From Alentia gelatinosa (taxonomy: Eukaryota > Annelida > Polychaeta > Phyllodocida > Polynoidae), in the NCBI GenBank assembly GCA_950022655.1, contig OX465579.1:179618303-179682302 (forward strand): a stretch of 64,000 nucleotides of DNA, written 5' to 3'. This document shows positions 21,540 to 32,500 of this stretch, piece after piece. The stretch's first letter is position 1, and every line of letters starts with the position of its first letter. The notes beneath the pieces were generated by a model that saw only the letters and a program-made list of their open reading frames with translations, did no database searches and was not told the origin of the DNA. The translations under genes and the position numbers were made by a program.

Positions 21540-21660
21540 TCACAAGTAGACCGGAAGTCACTGTAGACGCTGATTGAACGACCGGAAGTCACGTGTCACC
21601 AGTCACGTGATATAAACGTGAAGGAAGTCGCAGAAGCACTCTCAGACATCACCGTCAAAA
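21540..21660 (+). promoter_or_regulatory. Promoter-like cluster of ETS and E-box motifs
   Basis: The stretch has two ACCGGAAGT sites (ETS type), two GTCACGTG sites (CACGTG E-box) and a TATA-like GATATAAACG within about 75 bases. It may be a cellular promoter or the promoter of a transposon: GTCACGTGATAT also occurs at 39909 at the head of the DIRS-like relic. Confidence 0.35.
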
Positions 21661-22260
21661 ATAGATCACGACCAGTCGCCAGGGTGAGTGAACGTCACGA
21701 GGTGTACGACATCCAAATGGTCATGCACCCCCCCCGCCCCCCCCCCTCCGTCTCCCCCACCCCCCCCCCGCCTCGAACCCTCAGCCAATTCATATAGCAC
21801 CCCCCCATAAAAAAAAACCACCAAAAATAGCCCCACAGTTACCCCTGAATCGCCCATCGCGTCGTAATCCCCCCCCCCTAAAAACAACAAAAAGTAACAA
21901 CCGCAAAACCCATCAATGAATAAATATATATATAAAATCCATGGATTCTCCCAACCCTTCTTATACCCCCCTCTCCCCCCCAAACCCCCCTCTCCCCCCC
22001 CAACCCGAGGATCCCGACAAACAAAACCCCATAAATACATCAAATAGAGAAAAGATTGTATCAAACTCTTCCAGTTTATCCCCGTTCTGTTTTCTGTGTT
22101 GTATTTTGCTGACGACCCTCGGTAATAATAAACTGACGACTGCCATGCCCTTTGGTCATACTCGAGGAATAAGTAGAGTAGCATAATAATAATAATAATG
22201 GTAATAATAACTGTCACATATAACAACATGTTGATATTGAGAGTGTAAACAGTCTCTCCA
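21661..22260. other. C-rich low-complexity stretch
   Basis: Runs of C with scattered A dominate 21725-22015, followed by AATAATAAT repeats. The glycine-rich minus-strand frame across it reflects only the composition. Confidence 0.75.
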
Positions 22261-22307
22261 CTCTCTGCGCATGCTCTTAATGAGGGCTGAAGGACACAAA
22301 AACAAAC

Positions 22308-22425
22308 ATGGCAAAACATGGCGGAGTGGGCCCAGACGGCACCATCACAGTTTGTGAGATCTGTCGGGCACCGCGTCGAGTTCAGCAGCTCAGGGATGGG
22401 GAGACGACCTTGACCTCTCAGCAGT
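22308..22425 (+). CDS. Possible first coding exon of an unknown gene
   Basis: A frame from ATG 22308 reads MAKHGGVGPDGTITVCEICR and stays open to a donor-like CA|GTGAGC at 22426. The CEIC pair could be part of a zinc-binding module. It sits in GC- and CpG-richer DNA, as first exons often do. No downstream partner exon was identified. Confidence 0.2.
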
Positions 22426-22546
22426 GAGCTGCGCCCTGCTTGGAGAGTGTAGGATCACCATGGCAATGCGGGCGGCGCTGCAGTGGCTACAGCTCTCTGT
22501 GTGGACAAACAAAGGGACGGGGGTCAGTGTGAGGAATACACTATAT

Positions 22547-22711
22547 CATAATAGGAGAAAACGCCCTAACTGTGGCTGAACTATGTCTTAGTTCGAGGTC
22601 ACCTATCGCCGACGTTCGCCCTGACGCAGGCGGAGGGGCGTACATCGGCGATAGGTGACCGAGAACTAAGACATAGTTCTGTCCACAGTCAGGACGTTTT
22701 CTTATTATTAC
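22547..22711. repeat. Long near-perfect hairpin
   Basis: Arms of about 78 bases are inverted around a loop near 22629. They include GAACTATGTCTTAGTTC and GGTCACCTATCGCCGA. No coding capacity is present. It may be a foldback MITE or a structured RNA-coding repeat. Confidence 0.8.
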
Positions 22712-22779
22712 ATACCTTTATTCGATCAGAAAGACGCCATTTATCGCGTTGTCGAGTGACAATCGCTTCATGTTGACAC

Positions 22780-23215
22780 TGTCTGTTACGAACCGGAAGT
22801 TGCGCAGGATGTGCGCGTTGCGCATGCGCGATAATACCGTCAATTGCCGAACGGATGTGGTTGTTATTCGGTAAGCGTGCAGTTCACAGAGAATGCGATT
22901 GGAGAAGGGTAGGAGTATCGCCCGGGAATCAGCGTAAACTTGTCTGTGCGTCGCCCGTTGCGCTCCAAGTTGAACAGCGTGTTGTTATTATCAATGGATT
23001 TCGCATGTTATTATCAATGGATTTCGCAAATTAAACGGTGTCAGGTGAGAGCTGTACGTTAGTTACCTCGACGATTGGTCATTAGGAACTTCTAATTGTT
23101 GCGGGGGCCGTGTATCGCGAGTTTAATGTTCGCCATGTTGTTTTTGGTTGCGATGACGTCGAATACGCACGCCTAGCACGGTGCGGCGAGTTAGTTACAT
23201 ACACGTTAGAATCTT
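22780..23215. promoter_or_regulatory. CpG-rich promoter-like stretch
   Basis: It contains ACCGGAAGTT (ETS type, near 22795) and TTGCGCATGCGCGA (NRF-1 type, near 22818) and an obvious local excess of CG. No gene start is seen beside it on either strand, apart from the weak frame at 22308. Confidence 0.35.
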
Positions 23216-24039
23216 ACAGTGATTTGGGCAGGGAACAAGTCTAAGGTACAGTAATCTGAGAGTTCTGAGGGGCTCTGTAATGCCAGAGTACTAGACTAGT
23301 AAGTCCCAGAGTCGCCATTGCTCTCAACACACCCCAAAAGTGTGAGGGTCTTGACCACTAGGACTATTTGACATTTTTTTTATTGAATTTTGAATTTTTC
23401 GTTCCGTTGGAACTGTGTCATGGCTCACGGAACAAAAAAAATCAAAATATACAGTCCCCAACCAGGGGAAGGTATGTGACAGCTACGGCCACATAGAATA
23501 GAGGGAAGTACCACGATAGATATTTCCAACTGGCGAAAAATGATCCAGGGCCCTGTTTCTCAGTCACGATATCGTCTTTGTAAGACATCTTACAGCTGTC
23601 AGTGTGCTATAGATAAGACATCTTAGGGAATCGGCCAACGATCGTCGCTCCAAGACACTTAGGGTGCAGCCAGGTGTGCTATAGATAAGACATCTTTAGG
23701 GTCACATGGTTCAAAATGTCTTCCAAAGTGTCTTAGACCTAAGACATCTATGGACATGTAGTACAGAGTGCTTCATTTCCCGTGAGAATTAAGCAATGAA
23801 ATTTTTACACGAGTAAGGGATACATATAACCTATAATCTTGCCAAATACGAAGAAGATCGGTCAGACCGTTCCGCCGTTATTCGTATTTGAATTTCGTCA
23901 TAGCAATTGTCTGCTCTGGTGGCCAGTGTCTATCAGAGAGCATCAGAGCACACCTCGCTAAATTATGCGGCGACCTAGACATTGTCCCCAGGGAAATTCA
24001 ATTCACTTAGTACAGTATAGCAGACTTTAGACTTTACAT

Positions 24040-24160
24040 TACACCTGATGAAGGCCAAACCATAAAGGCCAAAACGTTGTGTCTTTTTCAAACTACAAAC
24101 AAAAGTATTAATAAACATATCTAGAAATTGTTTGTTGGTTATGTGAAATTTTCAAATTGA
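24040..24160 (+). repeat. Retroelement tail with hammerhead-like core
   Basis: CCTGATGAAGGCC and GGCCAAAACGTTG form a short stem with the conserved CTGATGA and (G)AAAC blocks of hammerhead ribozymes, such as those reported in Penelope-like elements. The G of the GAAA block is A here, so an active ribozyme is unlikely. Confidence 0.3.
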
Positions 24161-24178
24161 AATAAAAAGGAAAAAAGT

Positions 24179-24246
24179 TAGACATAGACAGGTATCGAAC
24201 CCCCAACCTTCACTTCCTGAGGCAGGTGCTCTAACCACTTCACCAC
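24179..24246 (-). repeat. tRNA-like sequence (pseudo-tRNA or SINE head)
   Basis: On the minus strand it has an A-box-like GGTGAAGTGGTTAGAGC and a box B GGGGTTCGATACC at the normal spacing. The acceptor stem does not close, so it is more likely a tRNA pseudogene or SINE head than a working tRNA. Confidence 0.4.
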
Positions 24247-24483
24247 AAGCTTTCAACTACTAGATATAAGCTACCCTGAAGCTGGTACTGGGCAGTCTTT
24301 GAAGTATAGAACCTGAGACAGTTCTATACCTGTCTTATGCAGGGACGTTTTTAGCGACGTGCCACGCTGAAACATTGTCTATAGCACAGCCGCCATTTTG
24401 TGTCTTGCAGATTGTCTTCCAATCGCAGAGATGTCTCAGGGTATCGTTGGCAGATTATGTTGTGACTGAGAAACAGGGCCCAG

Positions 24484-26486
24484 GGCTGACATATCCCCCT
24501 TTCAACAGAAATTTGGAGGGAAAGACCACAGAAGACCACCTCCACAACATTTGCCTGACGAGACTGAAGAACAGTTGATACAACAAGATAATTGAGAGTG
24601 TAATAACTCTCGCTACGCACAAAAAAACAACCCACACAATGGCAAAAAACGAAGCCAATGTGAAAACAAATCCAAGTTGGCACTTATCCAATTTGGCACA
24701 AAAGGAACAACAACACAGGGCTTTCCTCCCTGTCTTAGTTTGACTGGGAGCTGGAAAACTTGGCTTTCCCAGCTTGCAAGCTCACACGGTCTGAACTCCA
24801 TAGAGCCTCCAGAGGTTACTAAACTCCCGATTATCGCCCGGAGTAAAGCAAAGTTACGCTCCCCATAGACTTGGCACACTACGACAACATGAACTTCAGT
24901 TTTCTTATATATATTTGGAGAAACTGAATATAATTTCGGATTTCTATGTAGAAATAGCTGAAATTTCGATTTCTGGCATTTCAATCTCTGAAAACCGTTA
25001 AACTGCATCAATTCTGGGTTACGGGTAAGGGTCTATCACCATACCATGTCGGTAATCAGCGAAAATCGAAACTCGTGAATAGACTGAATTATGGGATACC
25101 TCAATAGGGTCTATGGGAACTGTGTGTATAAATACATGGCGCCCCTTAGAACTGCCAACGCAGATCGGCACACAGCCCACTGCGCCACGGCTCTAAACCA
25201 ATCGTGACACACTGGACCAATCAAATCACTAGAAACTGGATATGCAGATGAGGATGTGGGAACTTCACCCGTTTCCCTTCCCTCGCGGTGGGATAGGACA
25301 TGCATCGAAACGCCTCGTCTACACATCTATTTGACACTCATTTTTTCCAATTATGTGGTCACTGTAAGAAAAGTTGTTGTGTGATGGCCTTTATCGTAGA
25401 AAAATTGTTGACCCCAGAATAAACAAAGCATTTCAACCAATAGGGCCACCAGTTATGTGTTCCTGGTTTGACTGTATCGGTGGAGTGAATAGATGATAGG
25501 AGATGCCTAAACCATAGATCACCAGATTGTACCTATCGGCAGCAGAATCTGCGTTGATTGGTATGGTGCAGATGTCTTTCTATTTCAGACAGCTCAATGC
25601 GCCACCTTCCTAACTGCTTATACTTCATTAGACCCATGGTTCAATTTATATTCTCATATTTCTCATATATATTGTAGATTGTCTTTTATTAAATGATTGT
25701 CTTTTATTAAATGATGAATATTTGTGCATTCTTTAACCTACGCTCTGTACTTCTGCTTCAGAACAATTGTAGGCTTAGTAGAGATCAATATCAGCAATAA
25801 TTCAAATAATCTATACTCAATTAATGTATCTCATATGAAGGCAGCAACCTGGGAAATACCCAGGTGATACCAGGATAAAAACAATGTCTACCATGCAATC
25901 CTCCTCCAAATTGACTTCCCTCACATTCTGATAGATAATGCACATTCCGCCCTCATGGTCGAAGCTCTAGTTAGATTGGGCTTATGACAAAACACACAAC
26001 CAGCATGCTACACCATTTAGCAAGTTCCTTATCAGAATATGTACCAGCTATGGCTGGAATGAGGGCCCCAGGGTAAATTGAGTGGTCATGGTAAAATGAA
26101 GGTTTAAGAGATTTAGAAACTCTTCTTTTATTATGACATATCAATGATGATATCCAGTTTTACCCTAAGAAAACTAGATTCAATATGACATATCAGTAAT
26201 TATCTTATTCTCTATATTGGATGGAGTAGCAGGCCATTTCATTCCGGTTCTTATTGAAATAGGTATTTGATATACATATGTTTGTACTTGCTTGTCTGGA
26301 TTGAGCAACATCTATCTGAAATTCAACACAAGTTCTCGGAGAGTTTCTTCCTGTTCGTGACATCCCTATCAAAGTGTCTACAACACTGAGATGATAGCAG
26401 TTTGTTTCAATATAGGGGCCATGGGGGCCAGCTTCACTCAAAGTCCGTAATTCTCTCTGTATGTCTGAACCTCTTCACTGGTAAAG
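24484..26486. other. Intergenic stretch before gene 2
   Basis: No exon was recognised. A repeat related to 29300-29680 and 29780-29890 lies at about 26230-26440 (shared GGGGCCAGCTT). Confidence 0.5.
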
Positions 26487-26565
26487 ATGTGCACCGATTT
26501 CCGCAGCATGACTTTGTCAATCTGCCTCGTTGTGTGGCTTCTCACCGCTACTGCAGCTGCAGCAG
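26487..26565 (+). CDS. Gene 2 exon 1: signal peptide
   Basis: The frame starts MCTDFRSMTLSICLVVWLLT, followed by an alanine-rich cleavage region, and ends in phase 1 at G|GTAAGA. A second ATG at 26508 would still give a signal peptide. No other signal-peptide exon was found upstream of unit 1. Confidence 0.8.
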
Positions 26566-29500
26566 GTAAGAGTGTCTCTTTTATTGCAGCTTGACATATA
26601 TATAGCACTGTAAGATGTGTGTAACATTGTCTTTTTCTACTCACTTTTCAAGGGATGGCGGGGTGAAATCATAAAAGTTGATCAAACCCAGGACAGAGTT
26701 TGTAAAAATATCACCTAAGTATCATGGGGAAGAAGGGGTTGAATCTCTCGCCTGACAGTATCAAATCCGCTCCTAAAAGCTGTCATCATTACCATGTTTG
26801 GTGGTGGGTTACCAATTCTAAGTCTAGGTGGTAAATGTGCCAATGATTATACTCAAATATTTTATTTAGCCAGATAATTAGGTAAATCATCTGTTACTTA
26901 ACACCCATGTGATGAATTTGTGTGCTAATGCCAAAAATAAAAAAAGATAAGGGACCTGTTTCAATAGTAGTAAATTCTCTTGTAGTTTGTCTCACCAATA
27001 AAATAGTGGCACTTCGAGTGTCAATAGGAGAGGATGGCAACAGCGAGCGACACTTTGAATCTCAGCGGCACCAACAGTGGTAGTACCAGTTTCAATAGTT
27101 AGTGAGCTCGTGCTGTTACTGCCACTGTTCATGAGAGGGTCTACGCTCTCGTATTGATCAAAACAAAAATTTTAAAACATATTTTACTAGATGTTATGAC
27201 CTATCTAAGTTAAGAAAAAAATGTGCTTAACGATTTCAAATATTTTTTGAAACCATATCTTGATTTTCATGTTTCTCTAGTGATCAACTCCTTTGTGAGA
27301 TTTTTATTATATTTGAACCAAAAATGGTGTCCCTGCACCACTCGGCTGGTGTCTTACGGTATCGCTTGGCTATAGGATATAAAATTATTTGTCTCACAAG
27401 TGAGACCTACAGTATGGGCTCTGTAACTCAGCCAAAAATGCACGTAGAGACGTCAAATAAACACCGAAATGTGGGGGAAAACACAAGGAATAATTTGAAA
27501 TTATTGACTGATTCATTATATATAGATTTATCAAATGTCTCGTTCACTATGCTGGCATAGCGAAGGGAAGGACCACCTCAACAACCACTTATGAAACGAG
27601 ACTTTATAGTCTCTGCTGTAAGTGCCTTTGTCAACTCTCGCTGTTGTGGTTAACATTCCCTGATATAATATAATAAGAAAAGGTCTATCATAGAGTTTCT
27701 ATTGTTTTGATACTATGATTGACATAAATCATAGAAAATCGATGCCATATCATTAGGTTCTACGATTCCGAAATGGCTGTAAACCGGGTTTCACGGATTC
27801 TGTCCAGCCCTTCTGATTCCTCCCGAGGACTACGATATGGCCAATGTCTATGTGATGTGGGAAGTAAGAGAACTCTCACCTCGGTAAATATGTAGGGGTG
27901 AAATGTCTACCTAAATTCATCACATAGATTCCATCACCACCCTTGTGGTGTAAAAGAACCTTGAGAAAGTCTGGTAAGAACCATAACTGGTTAACCGGAC
28001 TTTAAATCAGACCAACAAACCAACCATGTACGGGGGAAGGCTGAGGAAATGTCATTTTTATAAGTATATTGACTACCATTAACATACTTCTGAAGGTTCC
28101 TTAGAGTATGTTGTCTGAATAAAAGTTGTAAAAGGTATGAGTAAGCACTGTATCACCATAGAAGTGATTAACATAGTTCACTGATTAGGAGGCAGAATAT
28201 ACACTTTGCCTGAGCAAATGTTTAACAGATATGGAAACTCAAAGAATACATTTTGGGAGGTTGGGGTAGAAATAAAACTGACAGGAAGTAAATCTCAGCA
28301 CTTGATCACTCTTGATTGAGAAACTTAATAACATAAGTATCAATCACGTCAGGCAATCTGTCAATATCTCCATTGGTCATCCCTGCCAAATGCAAAATCT
28401 AAGAGCAAAGTGGACACAGTGCAAACTCTGAATGTTGGTATAGTCAAACACCCGCATCCCCACACGTATGAAACAGAAAGTACTCAACCAACAGCTCAGT
28501 ATTAAGTGTTTGCTTCCCTTCACTATCTTATCAAATATAGAATGAGAGATTACCAGTTTACTGATGCCTATTTTTCCAGAAATGTTCTTTTGATGAAGCA
28601 TATTGGAATTTGACTCACCGTGATATAGAGCTGAATCTGATAAATTCAAGAACATTATTGATAACTTATGTAGAGCCACAACATGTAATGGCTTTAACAC
28701 AATGCACAATCTGTCCAAAACTACAATACATCAGGTGGTCTTTGATCAGTTTTAAAAGAATTCAATTAAAAAAGTAAATCTTATCATGATCTTTATTGCA
28801 TTCTCCTTACCTAAAGTGATCAGTCTTAATGGAGGACGGTCTTACAAGACGATCACGAAAATATCTTTTTTTAGGTGTTTTATAAATGTGATCTACATAG
28901 TCCACAGGTTTTGTTTTCCTCTATAAGTTGCAGTATATTAAGTCTAATAGAACATATTGGACGTTGAACTACCCAAACAAACAAACAAACAAGCAATTCC
29001 TCCATGTGTGTGTCCTTGGTGTAACAAACATGAACAATAGTGGATGAACGTAGGGTTATTTACGCAAAAACTTGCCCATCACATTCCCTTATTCCTTATG
29101 TTTCTATAATTGGCTGTGATATATACATTAACCACACCTCATCACAATCACAGGCTTTGATTCACCAGATGAACTAAGAAATTGTTTACCTTTCCTAACT
29201 GCTATCTCCTTCCCTCCATCTCTCCTCAGCTGAACAGGAACCTGCAGGCTTGTGGTTATCATATCGGTTCTTATTCTCTGTTTTACTCTGAGAGTGTACA
29301 TTCAACCCTCATGATCTGAACTCTAGTTTGTGCCATCTGTAACACACACAGCCCACATCCTGGTAAATATGTTCCAAGTGATACTGGCTAGAACCTGGAG
29401 GGTGAATACAGAATAACTAGAATGTGTTTTGAATCACAACCCAAGGCGTTCAGGGGCTATCTATTCATATCTCTATCTGGGATTTCTAAATTGTTGCATA

Positions 29501-32500
29501 CCTCTCTCAGTTGTAATTGTCTATAGGACATTTTCATTTCCAGTTCAAGTAACATCAAATTTACTCCTGACGTTCATATCAGAATGTCAGCAACACTGCA
29601 GTGATATTAGTTATCATATATTTTGTTTCGATATTCGGGCCATAGGGGCCAGCTTACTTGAAGTCAGCCTAGACTACTTCCTGTATGCCTTAGAGTAACA
29701 GAGTGTAAATTTCTGGTCTAGAAGTCTCTATCATGGCCAACATTATTGGTATATATGTATAGGATTAATTATCTAACTGTCTCTTCATATCAGTAACAAC
29801 ACTGAGATGATACTAGTTATCTTACATTTTGTTTCAACATGAGGGCCAAGGAGGCGAACTTTACATTTTGACTCCTGGACCTGTCAGATGTTAGGGAAAG
29901 TCCACATGGTGCATGGTAGTATTATTTCTTATTAATGAAACTAGTGCTAACAGGATATGAAATTCATGGCCATTTACAGAGATAAATATAGGTTTAATCC
30001 TTTTTTATAGGCATTGTTTTCTGACGGCTTTGCTTATATGGATGAAATATGCAAGAATGACAGTTTCGGAGAGAGAATTTTGAGCTTTCTGGGAGTGTTA
30101 TTGCCTTAAAGATTTTAATTCTTTCTGATTTAAGGTTAGTCTATATCCTACTATACAATTAAGACCCCATTAAATTAGTCCATGGCAACAGCCAGAAGCA
30201 ACCTTGCAGTATCTAGCCACAGCCACAGCCACCAGACTGCAGGCAGTAAGCCTGTTGTACCATGTAAACCCCAGAGTTCTGCAGCTCCAGGGAATCTCCC
30301 AGAGAGCACATTGATTGTATGCTCAAACTGCTAGAATGTCCACAATAGTATTATACACTGAATTCCTTAAAATTTCCTGAATGTTCTTATCAGTCTATTC
30401 CTCTATGGTGTCAATTGTGACACTCTCTATACTGGACTGTTGTTATTGTCTGCTTTTGATGATCATATTTTTTGAAGAATGATTTACTGAACCAAATTCC
30501 TCATTCAAATTGCTATATTTTGATTTACAATGCAAGCCAGGTCTTTTAAGCAAAGGTCCACTTCAACATGGTTTTCATGATCAATCGTGGGAGGTGCCAC
30601 CCAAATAGGAAGGTAGTGTCATATCTAATTAACTCTTGTCATTCATAAGGTTTTTTTCTCAGGCTACACTAGAATACCTAAATGTAATCAGTCTAATCGG
30701 ACAATGAAAAAAGTCAATTTGGAGTGACGGGGAAGGGGGTCACAGATGTCATCCTATGTTTATCTATCAATCTTCTTTTCACTGATTTTGGAGTATGATA
30801 GAGAGAAAATAGTTCTTACCCCTTGAATCACCATTCATCACTGCATGAAAACAACCATTTTACTTATATATACGCCATCGTGATAACGCACGTATCGGCT
30901 GTATAGAGGCATGTTTATATTTGTATACACCTCTTATCCGCGCCTGCGTTTGGGGCGTCTACGAGACTGTTTCCTTATGTAGACGCGCGCGACTTGGCTG
31001 TATTTCACGCCTGGCGTATCCGAGATAAATCATCCTCTGCGTGACATATATACGCCGGGCGTATACGTGTAGCGATAGAAAATAAAAAAGGAAGTCCTCC
31101 ACCCCCAGCACCCGCTGCTGCTGTGGATTATCAGTGTGTTGTTTTAGCACTTTAGGCGGGAGCTCTCAGTAAAGCCCTGTTCCCCTATTGTCTCTGGGAA
31201 GGCGGGCGCATGGCTCTGTGCAGACGGGTGTCAAAGCAGCAGGTGTCAAAGTAGCAGGTGTCAAAGCTGTGACGGCAGCAGATGTGTGGAGGCAATTGGG
31301 GTGGTAGGTTGATAACTGACCAGACCTTGTGTTATATATACAGTACCCAAGGTATGACTTCAGAAGAGTGGTGTTTTGAAAAACCTTAAAAACGTAAAAG
31401 AAACGTTTTAAAAAACAAAAAACGCTTTGTTTATTATATTTATTTAATGAAAAGATAATAAAAAGGATTTTAGAACAATTTTATGATCAAAATTGATAAA
31501 ATAACATTGTATTTTCCATATACCAAGGACTTAATGACTAATGGCAAATGAAATATGCTACCACTGATGTCCCCAAGTGGCAGAATTCAGAATTATTGGA
31601 TAGTGGCGTAAATAAACAGAATCAGGCGTATAAATGACGTATATAAGACCGCACCATGGACACATATATAAGCCACTAGATAAGGCGTCTACAAGACGGA
31701 TAATAGGTCGAACTTGTAGACGCAAAATCGTACTGATAGACGCGTTTCGCATACATATGTAAAGTGGTTAGTTTCGTGCAGTGCATCAAAGGCTTGTCTT
31801 GTAATTTTGCTGTAAATGTTCCAACATAGCATATAGAAACCTATTCAATATATTTGACATAACTGACCTGTCATGAGGTTTGACATTTTCAGGAGAAATC
31901 TACTTTTCTATTTTTCAGTGCAGGGGAAATGGGGGTGATGGTGCCACCTTGAGTGAGCTCATAGAGTCAAGTTGTAAGACTTTATGCAATGCACTTTAAA
32001 TCATATGTATCCTGTATTTACTACACATGTACCTTGTGGGTGTCCACCTGCTTGTTTCAGCAGTGTCGATTGAAGGTTAATTACTTGGTGTATTAGAATA
32101 ATGGCATTTGGGACCTGCAGTGAAACTGAACAAAATTATTTAAAACCTAAAAGTATCTCCTTCATTTCAGGTGGAGAAGTGGACCCTGGAGAATCCATTG
32201 TAGAGACCTGGCCTTCAGACACAGTAGTGAAGGATGGTCACGAGGGCCTGATAAAGCTCAGGCTGAAACCGGGAAGAAATTTCACCAAAATAAGAATATT
32301 CGATGAAGTAAGCCATTGACTTCTTTTCTGTGACTCATACATCAATAGATATCAGAGCCTGCTAGGAACAGTTCTTCTACTTTTCTGTCCACATTTATCA
32401 ATGTGATACTTTTGTTATTGTGCCAGTGTTTTAATACTAATGTAACCTAACATGCATTTGGTAGAAATGGAGAACAAATGTCTATAAATTTATAAAAGTA

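Larger units (their letters stand above)
23546..24483. mobile_element. 938-bp element with GGGCCCTGTTTCTCAGTCAC ends and nested repeats
   Basis: The inverted ends match over about 22 bases. Inside lie several AGACATCTTA motifs, a Penelope-like or LINE-like tail (24040-24160) and a tRNA-like piece (24179-24246). The nested pieces suggest later insertions. Confidence 0.7.
26566..32170. other. Intron 1 of gene 2, filled with repeats
   Basis: It holds a single GGGACCTGTTTCAATAG end (26951), a SINE (27836-28025), a second SINE-like tail (28960-28992), the repeats at 29300-29890 and a CACTA element (30839-31783). The remainder shows no coding signal. Confidence 0.6.

Noticed and set aside
21666..22319. 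A 217-codon minus-strand glycine-rich frame with hydrophobic parts
   Set aside because: It follows the C-rich low-complexity DNA and shows no domain or splice signals.
24179..24246. A functional tRNA gene
   Set aside because: A and B boxes are present but the acceptor and anticodon stems do not pair properly.
29429..29698. An 89-codon plus-strand frame with hydrophobic stretches
   Set aside because: It lies within the dispersed repeat also found at 26230-26440 and 29780-29890.
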